Source: Megamerina dolium (taxonomy: Eukaryota; Arthropoda; Insecta; Diptera; Megamerinidae). From it: a DNA stretch of 64,000 nt. The notes under the pieces were generated by a model. That model was not told where the DNA came from, did no database searches, and saw only the letters and a list, made by a program, of their open reading frames with translations. A program made the translations under genes and the position numbers. The number at the start of each line of letters is the position of its first letter. The stretch's first letter is position 1. Below, piece by piece: positions 22,476 to 33,240 of this stretch. Location of the stretch: NCBI GenBank assembly GCA_963854835.1, contig OY978526.1, positions 20,986,334-21,050,333 of the forward strand, read 5' to 3'.

Positions 22476-22914
22476 TTATACGTTTTTTTTTTAAGCAACA
22501 TTGTTCTGTTCCATGTCAACACTTTATCTAATGTCCACTCTGTTAGCTGACTGATTTTCACTTTTCGATCTTGCTTCGTTTCAATTGGGCTTATCACCAC
22601 AAGTGTTCGTACGACCCCTTTTAAATTCAGCTTTCAAAGCCTTAACGACGATATATCATGCTCGTACTTTACGTATTGTACGGAAGTCTATTTATTTTCT
22701 ACCATGGATAAGAAGATACTTGGAGTTTTGAAGGCCAAATATCAACGCAAGATCTTTGGAGGTTTTTTTGGAATCCAATGTAATACATGGGCGGATAGAA
22801 AGATCTAATCTTCGGTAAAAGTTCAATTATTGGAGAATCTATCTGCGCTTCAGAGCTGACTAGCGAAATACTGTACTTTCTATCAAAATCGATCAAAATT
22901 TAGTAGAAAAGCCA

Positions 22915-23100
22915 TATGGCGCCCACCTGTCGGTAAGCAATTTGTAATTCCTCCAACAGTAACTCCATAAAAATAATTAGTAAGGAACTCTGCGACAAAG
23001 CTCAGAGAAAGTGATGTCGCAAGGGCTCTACGTTCCATCTAAATTGTCTAAATTATATCAGAAAATAGTACTGAAAGGATGGTCTCCCATAGGATCGACG
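22915..23100 (+). mobile_element. SINE body fragment, diverged
   Basis: 'gcccacctgtcggtaagcaa', 'gcgacaaagctcagagaaag' and 'tgatgtcgcaagggctctac' match the SINE body. The head and tail are missing. Confidence 0.65.
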
Positions 23101-25102
23101 GAGTCATAATATTTAACGAACTTTCCCTTTGCTTTTTGTAATGTTTTCTTCCATGGAAAATAATATTTTAGAAGGACTTAAAACTTGCTATTTCTATCTT
23201 TCTAAAATCATGAAACTAACTTTTAGTTAACAACTCTGTTTAACGGTGCAATAAATTTCGTTCTAGATCTAAAATTGGACTAATTGGGGTTTTAGTTGAT
23301 GGTGTCATCTCTTGGTCGAATTATAGGTCTACTCGGATGATCTAGTATATATGTATAGTGGAATAGTACAACATACAATCGTATCCACTCACTGATCGGT
23401 CAGGAAATTACATCAAATCCTCTACACTGTGTTCATACCCGTATCGCATCATTTGTTTACATAATTGAATTTTATTTTCTTCATTTAATTTACTCACCAC
23501 ATTAAGATTTCATTATTTCAGATGAGTTTCCATCAGATGCTGCACCTTAAATAAGTATATTTACACAGTTATTGTTCAGGTTTCACCTGTTGGTCATTGT
23601 GTCTATCTGTCATGTTCACAGCAGCATTGAGCTACGCAATCGATTCACATCTTCACTTACATAATATATTGTACGTAGATGAGAAATAGAAAGGAAAACG
23701 ATTTTGAAAAATTACACATAATCCTTTTCCATTTGGTGACAGTTCTCCAATGCTGCCGGCGCCGTTGCTGCCATCAACCCTCTTGCATTATTTCTTCAGG
23801 ACAGTCATATTGCTGTACAGGCGAAACTTATAAACTACTTGGCTTGGCTGCCGTTTAAGAAAATATCATGTTGAAGTCAGCTCGAATAGTGGTGTGTGCA
23901 AATATTTAAATTGAAATGAATTCGATGCGCAATCGATTGCAATACCTACTGTTGAGATTGCTTTTGGAACATTTATATCTGTTTGTAGTCGCCTTTTGCA
24001 TGGTGGCAGATGAAATATGATGTCAAATTTAATGCTTATTCGATTTTTACCGCTATTGAATGTACTGCGGCGGGTGTATAATGCACCGTTATATGGCAAT
24101 GCATGCAATTATTGCAAGTGCTGAGAGGATTAATGATCCCAATTTTTTTCATACACACAAGAATATTACCAGTATGGTACTATAGCACATAACAGTTGTA
24201 GGTTGTACTTGTATCAGTCATTATTTAAAACGATCATGGTAGTAGATATGACAATAATAAAAATAATGTTGCCAGTGGCAACATAATTTCTTGGCAATCA
24301 TATAATCTAATTAAAGAATCTGATGTGTGATATTTCCATAGTGTATGTCTAGTTTCTTTATAAATTTTCAAATATACTTCGATCACTTCATAAATGAAGA
24401 ATTGGTGAAAGGATTATGGAAGGTGTTCCATTTTAACTCCTTTATTTATTGTTTTTGTGACATTGGCGACACAGAAAATTTCGTCCAACACAAAATCACA
24501 TTATATGTTATTTATGTAAGAAATATCTAGGAAATACCTACGACATAAACCAGCACATCAATATAGCCAATACACCAACCTCAACACCTCCTTTATGAAC
24601 CAAAATATACCAAAACTTGGTCAAATTTTTGCCAAACATTTAAACCGCCTGGCTAACCGTAAAATATATAATTTGGATCATTGCAAACATTTTTCTCAAG
24701 GAAACGGAAACAATTTATAGATTTGGACCCGCCATTTTTAAAACCAAATTTAGATTTGATCAGAGAAATGCCTCATATCGAGTGTATTTTTGTGAACATC
24801 GTAAACTAAAAAGACTTTGTGGGCAACGCCTTCCTAAAACATAGGTCCAAATATTTAAATTTTTTAAATTCTAATATTTCCTCTGAACACACTTAGCCTT
24901 CGCCTCCTCCTTTTTTTGGTGGACTTCCGTACAAAATTAATTATTTTAAAATAACCGTAAAAAATAATGAGTTAATAATAAAACCAAATTTGAAATTTCC
25001 ATTTGTTTCTTTCGAGAAAAATGCTTGAAAAGATCTAAATTTTATGATTTTGTCTTGAGACAGGTTGTCAAAATATTGCTCTACACAGAATTTGAACAAC
25101 AA
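23101..25102. other. Intergenic, nothing supportable
   Basis: AT-rich. Blocks near 24840-25010 ('acttccgtacaaaattaatt') resemble decayed tandem-core repeat DNA, but too weakly to assign. No gene recognised. Confidence 0.4.
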
Positions 25103-25219
25103 AGTGATATAAACAGTGGGTGCTCAGTAGTGCAAGTGGTTAGTGTGTTGAGCTTCTGTTCAATCCCCGGCTAAAGAAGGTGATGTCACAACGGTTCTGC
25201 CGTTTGGAACCGGCTAATA

Positions 25220-26527
25220 TTGGGTGATCCAAGTAGACATACTTTTTTCAATAGCCTTTTTTTGACAGATCACGTGTGTGTCGTGCCATGCTGTCATGTT
25301 ATTTTTGTTTAGTATTGTTTGGCATTTCATCATGGAAAGACTTACTCCTGAACAGCGTTTACAAATCGTTCAACTTTATTATGAAATTCATGTTCTGTGA
25401 GGAATGTGTTCCGTGCACTTCGCTCAACTTATGGTCAACATAATCGGCCTACTGAGCATACTATTCGCAACATCATCACCCATCTTGAGACCCAGCATTC
25501 ATTATTGGATAATATTCGACCGAATAGACCACGTCCAGCACACAGTGAAGAAAATATAGCGGCCGTAGCTAAGAGTGTACACGAAGACCGTGGCGAGTCA
25601 ATTCGGCGCCGTTCGCAGCAACTCGAACCGACGTATGGAACGACTTGGCACATTTTACGTCGAGATATTAAATTGAAAGCGTACAAAATACAGCTTGTGC
25701 AAGAACTGAAGCCACCCGACCTTCCCAAGTGACATCGCTTCGCTCTATGGGCTCTTGAAAAGTTCCAAGAAGATCCGACGTTTTCGAGCCAAATTTTGTT
25801 CAGCGATGAGGCCCATTTCTGGCTCAATGGGTATGTAAACAAGCAAAATTGCCACATTTGGGACGAATATCAACCTGAAGAGATTCAACAGCTGCCACTT
25901 CATCCAGAAAAAAAAAACGGTTTGGTGTGGTTTGTGGGCCGGTGGAATCATCGGTCCATATTTCTTCAAAAATGATGACGGTGAGATTGTAACCGTCAAT
26001 GGCGACCGTTATCGTGCCATGATATCCGACTATTTGATGCCTGAAATTGAAGCTCGTGATCTCGGCGACATTTGGTTTCAACAAGACGGCGCCACTTCCC
26101 ACACATCGCATCAATCAATGGATTTATTGAGAGAACACTTCGGTGAGCAGATAATTTCACGTTTTGGGCCGGTCGATTGGCCACCAAGATCGTGTGATAT
26201 AACACCGTTAGACTTTTTCCTGTGAGGATATGTAAAGTCTAAAGTTTATGTAGACAAACCCGCTTCGATTCAGGCCTTGGAGCAAAACATCACTCGTGTC
26301 ATTCGCTAGTTTACAGTCGAAATGCTCGAACGAGTCATCAAAAATTGGACTCAACGGATGGACCATCTGAGACGTAGCCGCGGCCAATATTTGAAAGACA
26401 TAATCTTCAAAAAATAAATGCCAAAGAATGTTCTTTCAAATGATAATAAACATTCCCCATTGAATTTGAATTTTCTGTGTTTTTTTTTTCTTCAAAAAAG
26501 TAGGGAACCTCGAAATGGATCACGCTT
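25220..26527 (+). mobile_element. DD41D mariner-like (rosa-type) transposon
   Basis: Ends are TTGGGTGATCC and its imperfect inverse GGATCACGCTT, flanked by TA (25218-25219 and 26528-26529). The 1.3-kb length and 41 residues between the second Asp (WFQQDGATSHT) and third (DITPLDFFL) identify the DD41D group of IS630/Tc1/mariner elements, first described as rosa in a Ceratitis fly. The same family recurs at 60234. Confidence 0.87.
25332..26417 (+). pseudogene. DD41D transposase, lightly damaged
   Basis: Starts MERLTPEQRLQIVQLYYE. The N-terminal HTH module continues, after a frameshift near 25395, as VFRALRSTYGQHNRPTEHTI, HSEENIAAVAKSV, ESIRRRSQQLEPTYGTTWHI and IQLVQELKPPDLPK. The catalytic domain follows: ILFSDEAHFWLNGYVNKQNC (first Asp), VWCGLWAGGIIGPYFFKND, IWFQQDGATSHTSHQ (second), CDITPLDFFL (third), and a C-terminal ERVIKNWTQRMDHLRRSRGQ to the TAA at 26415-26417. 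The lesions are TGA at 25730 (Arg), a slip in an A run near 25912, TGA at 26223 (Trp) and TAG at 26308. All three nonsense changes are transitions, consistent with ordinary decay of a recent copy. Confidence 0.85.
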
Positions 26528-26649
26528 TATAAGTAGTTCCCTTCTAATACTGCCCAAAAATTTAAGATGCACAAGAGCAGTGAAAGAGAAGCTCAGCCAA
26601 AACGGCCTTCGGAGCCTAGAAGTGCCACATATTTATATTTATTTCTTTA

Positions 26650-27100
26650 CTGATACAAGGTACTTCATTAGGAAAGACGAGGTATACGCAGATGGAGTGA
26701 TATAAGAAGAAAGAATTAGCCCTATGAAAGCCTACCAAGAACGCTGGGAAAATGATTCAAGAGGCACGTGGACCGCACTTCACATCCAAATATTAAATCA
26801 AGGGCAGAGAGTCTATATGGAGAAAGCGACGTAACTTCTTAGAGGTTAGAGCTTTATTAAGCAGAATTGATAGAGGGCAGAAGACAGAATCGTCAGAAAG
26901 AAGAAGAAAGTCTTAGACCCAGTCAACTAAAGAAAGAATAGTAACGAGGCAAAATGAAAAGATGTTAGTAACCATCCCAGAACTCTGAATCTCTTATGAG
27001 GACGAAGAAGTATGGAATATGAAACTGCTGAAGCTAAGACCCCAGCCTAAAGCAATGCAACGTGATCAAAAAGCACCGTAAACTGTGATTGTACTGCAGT
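26650..27100 (+). mobile_element. Possible LINE ORF2 relic
   Basis: 'AYQERWENDSRGTWTA' followed in an adjacent frame by 'PNIKSRAESLYGESDVTS' resembles the block before the Cys/His knuckle in R1-like LINE ORF2 proteins (RW...GRWT..LIP.I...). The rest is too decayed to follow. Confidence 0.35.
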
Positions 27101-28108
27101 TGCTGCTAAAAATCCTTATGTGAAGATCAGAACTTCCCGATTCCTCGGTGATTATAACAATTAGACATTACTGTGACGTTAGCTAGGCGGATTTCGCGCC
27201 AAGGCTTGGAGCTCATCCAAAGAAGTTTGAAATTACATTAACTCTGAAGCGATAAGACCATCAAAATTATCTTATAGTTGTTGATTGGGTTCTGGTACGG
27301 GTATTGCGGGATCTATATTAGGATAAAGCAAATTAGAATGGAGAAATTCACTACTTGGTGTAATTTTAGGTCAGGCAACGTTATAGGGCCATACATCGTT
27401 CTATGCTTAGTTCTACGCTTGTGTGTTGTTTTAAGGAACTTCGGAATACATTTTCTTGATGCAATATTAACCATTGAGGCCACCAGCTACGTTATTTCGA
27501 TAATAATAAATGAAAATAAAAAAAAAAACCAAATCATTGGACCCTTTATTACCATAACGTCTAATAATGAATAAGTATGGTATTAACACCATATAAATCA
27601 ATGTAAATATTTTTACTCCAAAATATCATATACGAGTATTTCATATATTTAAAATCGAGAAAAAAAATAAAAAAATGCAATAAATTAAAAGTGTAGCCGC
27701 ACACACTTGTTCAGCTTAAATGGTAGCATAACGCTTCTTGTTATAAGAAAAAAAAACAAATATAATAATAATAACAGCTTAAATCAATAAATTAAAATAA
27801 ATCCCAAAACATGATTGATGACATTGCTGTGATGCAATAAAGTTGCCGCTAACTTATTGCTGTATAATATGGCATTGTCGGAAAAGTAATGGCGCTTTTT
27901 TTTTTTTTGTGATTATCAAATCTCATTTATAAATATGTAGAAAGGAAAGTTTCATCAATGATATATTTTCCATTTTAATGTATGATTTTTTTCTATCTTT
28001 CAGAAAGCTGAAAAATTGGATGATATGCTGTTTAATGGTCTCATCAGAAACGAATACTTTACCATGCAAATAATTCTGCAAGGAAGGAAATAGCTCTCAG
28101 TTGGATAG
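27101..28108. other. AT-rich intergenic, nothing supportable
   Basis: No recognisable coding block. Poly(T) at 27896-27910, A-rich near 27660-27760. Confidence 0.45.
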
Positions 28109-28504
28109 ATGGACTATCTGAAGACTATAGTGAATGTGGTGAGATTTCCCATTCAATTTGCAACAACATTGGACGAATCACCAAACATATATGGGATCTC
28201 GTTGGGCCGATGTGAAACTACTCCTTTGCGATTGATGAGCTCTGGCTGTTTTTCCCCAAGACATGTATTCAAATCACTCAGTATACAATCAGGACACATT
28301 GCCAGCATCAAAATTTGCGGTATAAAATTTGATAAATCATCGCCAGATGATGTGTTTGCCTCCAATTTGCCTTCTATTACCAAATACGTCACGACTTCTC
28401 CGACAACTCAATATATACCAGTTGATGTATTCATCTCTATTTTTGTTGTTTTGTATATGTATCAAAACGTTATCGATATACGGTATGATCACATATACAT
28501 ATAA
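28109..28504 (+). CDS. Unassigned open frame, 131 codons (strand uncertain)
   Basis: ATG to TAA on + encodes MDYLKTIVNVVRFPIQFATT, SSGCFSPRHVFKSLSIQSGH and a C-terminal hydrophobic stretch (VFISIFVVLYMYQNV). The opposite strand is also open at 28153-28392 and carries a charged, more protein-like sequence (DDLSNFIPQILMLAMCPDCI, LNTCLGEKQPELINRK). I recognise neither. GC content is a little higher than the surroundings, which is why it is kept. It may be one exon of an unknown gene or a transposon relic. Confidence 0.2.
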   Translation: MDYLKTIVNVVRFPIQFATTLDESPNIYGISLGRCETTPLRLMSSGCFSPRHVFKSLSIQSGHIASIKICGIKFDKSSPDDVFASNLPSITKYVTTSPTTQYIPVDVFISIFVVLYMYQNVIDIRYDHIYI

Positions 28505-28559
28505 ACACAAAATATAATACTTACATACTTTATACTCGTAGGTATACTAACGTTGCAGC

Positions 28560-28935
28560 AAAGAACAGCAAAATTTGACTATGATGACGATGATGATGAT
28601 TGGGACGACAACAACGACGACGAAGAAAGACGCGAATTGCAATTGGTAATGCCAATATTGAGTGCCATTGGCAGCAAAATGCCAATACAATGCTAATGAT
28701 GATGATGATGATGGCTATGATGATGATGATGATGATGATTCTTGCATGGCACTTCCGGGAAGGTGGCGATAATGTTGAATACAATGATAATGGTGTGAGA
28801 AGTTTCGTCAATTGCTACTGTGACTGTGGTGTTGCTACTACGGCTGCTGCTGCTGCTGTTATAATATACGTATCTATTTGCTATTATTATTGCACTTGAG
28901 AAATCGCGTGTCGAATTAACAACAACAACAACAAA
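28560..28935. repeat. Trinucleotide-rich cluster (GAT/ATG, CTG, CAA)
   Basis: Interrupted GAT runs at 28578-28600, 28695-28715 and 28716-28740, CTG at 28843-28858 and CAA at 28918-28936. The Met/His/Asp-rich ORFs crossing it are low complexity and are not called genes. Confidence 0.8.
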
Positions 28936-29327
28936 AATGCATAACAAAAGTTGCTGTCATTGACTCTAGTATCTCATACAATTTTACGATGTTCTACTGT
29001 CGTTGATGCTGCATTGTTAAGTCTATTGACCTCCCGAATCGTATTGCGCAGGACTATTGAAGGTGTTGTAAGAAGATATTCGTAAGTAATTTACATATAA
29101 CAATGATTAGTGACTATTACTTTCTTCACATACTCATACACTCTCATAGTTACACATATATTTACAAACACACGCGACTACATAATTTGCAATGTACATA
29201 CACGTAACAGTGTAGTGATTTAATTTAGGAATTAGCGAAAAACCACACTAATCAAGTCACTGAGATTAGCAAATTAAAAAAATAATACAACAACAACAAC
29301 AACAACATCAACAATGTTATGTTTTGT

Positions 29328-30500
29328 TATACCCTACACTCAAAGAATCAAGGTTATATTGAGTAATTCGTGCTACTGTTTGCATAACACTTATAAGGAG
29401 AAATGATATATGTGGAAGCGCGATCGTGCTGAAAAATGGTAGATATGATTTTTTTTCACCAACGAACCAACAAATTCTTGAATGAATAAAATCGGATAGA
29501 AACCACGCCTACCTTCTATACAAATTTATGCTTTCGAATGAATATTTTTCCACTTTCCGCACCAAAATATATAGTTATTATGTTGAAACTTGATAAATAT
29601 TATAATTATATTTATTAGTAAATGCATAAGATAAAAAATGCGTAGAATCGGTTGAAAACTACGCCTATCTCCCATATAAAAACATGTCGTTGACTGTGTG
29701 TTTTCACACTTTTCACGCGAAAATATGAAGCTATTGAGCTAGAACTCGGCACACGTGATTATATTTTGTTATAAAACGACGAGTTTAAAAATGGATAGAA
29801 TCGGTTAAAAACTACGCCTATCTCCCATATAAAAACATGTCGTTGACTGTGTGTTTTCACACTTTTCAATAGAAAATTTAAAGCTATTGAGCTAAAACTC
29901 GGCACATATGATTATGTTGACTTACTAATCATATGACTTACTAATCATGACATATTCAAAAATGGGACAAATCGGATAAAAATCACACCTACCTCCCATA
30001 CAAATGCATGCTTTGTTATGATTATTTTCACATGTTTCGCACAAAAATATGAAGTTTTATTATGCTAAAACTCGGTACAATCAATTATATTTGATCACTA
30101 ATGGATCAGTTCAAAAATAGGTCGAATCAGATTAAAATCACTCTTACCTCCCGTACAAAAGCATGTTTCCTTATGACGAATTTTACACTTTTCGCATGAA
30201 AATATCAAGTTATCAAGCTGAAACTGGGTACATACAATAAAATTTGCTCATAAATAGATGAATTGAAAAATGAACGATATTGGATGAAAACCACGCCTAC
30301 CTCTCATACAAAAATATGTTCTCGACTGTATTGAGCACAAAAGAAAAGAACAAAAGCTCAAGATATAACGATTATTTTTATCAATATGTGACTTTTATTT
30401 GAATATGAAGGCTATTTGATGAATACCACGCCAACCTTTAGTATAAAAATATTTTGTTTTTCGAAAGTATGTCTATCTATCTATTCGTATCATGGTGTAG
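29328..30500 (+). repeat. Family D tandem-core element, about 155-bp units
   Basis: Begins TATACCCTACACTCAAAGAA, a DINE-like 'TATACC' end. Then six to seven units of 153-171 bp follow (unit landmark 'atcgg' at about 29491, 29647, 29800, 29971, 30126, 30280). Each unit carries (A)CCACGCCTACCTCCCATACAA-type boxes, 'catgtcgttgactgtgtg'-type spacer, 'ttttcgcacaaaaatatgaa' and 'gctaaaactcggtac'. Two adjacent units (29640-29920) are nearly identical over about 90 bases, so the array expanded recently. Inverted copies lie at 48950-49850 and 61955-62640, ending in the same TTTACACT(C)AAAG start sequence. No coding capacity. Confidence 0.8.
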
Positions 30501-31454
30501 CGTATTCCTAAGTTTTAATATGACCAGAGTTAAACTTGGCAATCTTTCTTTGTTCATATTTTCGCTAGTTTCTTTGTGCACTTGACTCCATCCGTTAGAG
30601 AAATTTATGTAAATGCTGATTTTGGTGTGGAACCTCGTGTTGCACGAAAATCACTTACACATATGTAGCGCTGGCTCGTTTCCCATAACATTCAATTCAT
30701 ACATATGCATGTGTGTATGTGTTTGTATGCCCATGGAATAGAAATATTTAAAAGAAGCTGTTAATTTGATGTATTTTAGCTTCCTGTGATCATGTTGCTA
30801 CTCCATTAATAATAGTGCAGAATTGTTGTCACATAACATCAGAGAATCACAATATACATATATTTGTATTAAGTATGTTGTACTTGGGATTTGTTTGATG
30901 GTGTTGCTCCGCCGCTATGGTTCGATGATAATTGTATGAAAAAAAAGCACACAATTGAATTAGGAAAAAGCAGAACATAATCATAATAATACCATTAAAA
31001 ACATCTGCAATGAAAAACTACTTCCCTTTCATACATTCACTCATGTATCGTACACTGGGAGCATTCATGCAACCATAAGATGAGATTGCAAAATTCGAAT
31101 GCAGCACCCACTTTCATCTATGGCAAAAAATATGAATACAATAATAGGAAAATGTTGAAACATCATTATGCAATATGCCAACATTAAGCCAAATGGATTC
31201 ACTTTTTGTGAAAAGCAGCACTTCTGCAAAAACACTTCCTTTTCTATTTCCATTTCCATTTCCATTTCAATTGTATTGCCTGTGTGTGTGTGCTGTTTTG
31301 TTGACTGTCCGTTTGTCTGCCTCCTATCTGGCTCTTTGAGGATTTTTATTAAAATTTATGAAGTTAACTGTGCGTTCGTATCCGTCCACCTGCTTTATGA
31401 TGTTGCATGAGTTAGTTGTATGTGTAGCATGCTGTATTGTAGCACGCGTGCACA

Positions 31455-31456
<2 letters not shown>

Positions 31457-31493
<37 letters not shown>
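31457..31493. repeat. (CA)n microsatellite
   Basis: Eighteen uninterrupted AC dinucleotides. Confidence 0.95.
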
Positions 31494-31494
<1 letters not shown>

Positions 31495-32574
31495 CAATTT
31501 TAATGCAAACAAATGCACTATGATGATGTTGCAGCAGGAAGCAAGAAACAAGAAAATATGCTCACCGAAGAGATTACAACAAGCCTGTGGCATATGCTCA
31601 GTTATTTAGTCAGCTACGCTGCTGATTCTATTCTGTTAAATGCTAAATGCGCGCTGATGTATCTTTATTAAGTTTGAGCAGCTGAACTGAGCTTAGCTCA
31701 TGCATAGCGGCCATGCATGCCACTACCAAGACCAAGGATGCTAAATGTGCACGTCTCAACACTATGGTTATTATGCGTATGGGACGGGGTGTATGTGTAC
31801 ATATTTTCTACATTGCATGCGAGTAAAATGCAAAATGATGCAACAAACAAAGAAAAAAAATAATGAAGATGAATTTGCAGTTTTATTACAACTCTAATAC
31901 CATTGATGTTGAAACATTTTTTGTTTGTTTTATTTTTGCTGTAATATAAATGACTAAATTATTAGAACAGTTGCATTCGAATGACCAACATTAATTAATA
32001 AATACAAGTTTGTGTGTGTGTAAAAGATTTTTTTTTTTTTTTGCAATTGAAACCAGAATTTCATATCGTACAAATTTTGTTTGTTGTTGTTGTTGTAACA
32101 CTTGAGTGATGTATTACGCTAGTCAACAAATACTTAACAGAAGGCGTGCGCATTCAACATTCACACCACAATGATCTTTTAACTCAATAGTTTGTAAGTG
32201 GCGATTGTACTATACAGATTATTTAGGCATTAATTTTGACACATTAACCAGCTGTCAGTTGCCGTTGTTTCATCATCATCATCATCATCATCATCTCAGA
32301 CAGCTGACAGCAATTCAATGTGAATACTAATCGTCATCGCTACACGAACATTACTTGATGTGATTTCTCTAAGTAAAAGGTGATAGTTGTTCGATGTTGT
32401 ATTAAATGTATGGCACATTGTTGAGAACGATGATGCACAACAATGTTGTGCAACATTATTTTACTGATGATAATGACAATCGATTTGTTGTGATTGTATA
32501 TCGATTATATATGTATACATAAATAATACCGATCATATATATAGTTGCTTCCATAACATTTCACCATTACAGTG

Positions 32575-32617
32575 AATACATTCTGTCATTACATTATATG
32601 AAATGACAGAATGTATT
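32575..32617. repeat. Perfect 16-bp inverted repeat, 11-base loop
   Basis: AATACATTCTGTCATT (32575-32590) and its exact complement AATGACAGAATGTATT (32602-32617) flank an 11-base loop. The stem is perfect, and no transposon with these ends was recognised elsewhere in the window. Confidence 0.9.
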
Positions 32618-33240
32618 AAGATATTTGTCAGTCAAAGTGTCAATTATAAAAAATTGCTGGAACAAATTTATATTTAATCTTGCAATTATATACAAAGTAC
32701 GGGAAAATGAAGAAACAGATAACATTGATCGATAAAAAAAAAAACTGTACTCACTCATTGATGTGATCAATTGTTTTGATGTAATTCGGATGTAATTTCT
32801 TTCTTTTTTGAGGGTTTTTTTTTTACGAAGTTTATTTTACTATTTGCAACATAACTAATAAAATACTACTGGTGTGATTGAAAGTGTATGTAAAATGAAG
32901 ATAATCCAATAAGTTAACATATGGCCGATATATGAAAAAAATTTCGATTTTTTTGCGCTAAAATTGACATCCAAAAATTTTAAATCTTAAAAATATCAAT
33001 ATTTATATATTTTCTGAGTGAAGTTCAATATTTTGGAAAGAAAATGATCTATCGATTAATAAAATCGATCGATAAAAATAGAATAAAGGGGTTGGAAATT
33101 AATAAGAGACTATAAACACGACAATCGACAAGCACGATATTTGCAACGAATATTCGGCATGTGAAAGAAAATGATGTGTCAATTAACAACAAATTGGTTT
33201 GAGGCAAAAAAAAAAAAAATAAAAAATTATTAGAGCTTGG

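Larger units (their letters stand above)
25103..26640 (+). mobile_element. SINE copy split by a DD41D transposon
   Basis: Left part 25103-25219 carries a degenerate tRNA head ('gtggttagtgtgttgagctt', 'gttcaatccccggc'), then 'gatgtcacaacggttctgcc' and 'ggaaccggctaa'. The right part from 26528 resumes 'tataagtagttcccttcta', 'gaaagagaagctcag' and 'aagtgccacatatttat'. The two parts join exactly at one TA, so the transposon entered after the SINE. The copy also lacks about 150 bp of body compared with the others. Confidence 0.88.
30501..33240. other. Intergenic with microsatellites, no gene seen
   Basis: Holds a TTTCCA hexamer run (31245-31268), (CA)n at 31457-31493, T runs near 32028, (CAT)n at 32269-32294 and a 16-bp inverted repeat at 32575-32617. 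Long ORFs here come from the simple repeats. Confidence 0.5.

Noticed and set aside
28560..28947. Met/His/Asp-rich ORFs on both strands
   Set aside because: They are translations of GAT/ATG, CTG and CAA runs.
31324..31609. ORFs with Val-Cys or Thr-His dipeptide runs
   Set aside because: They arise from the (CA)n microsatellite.
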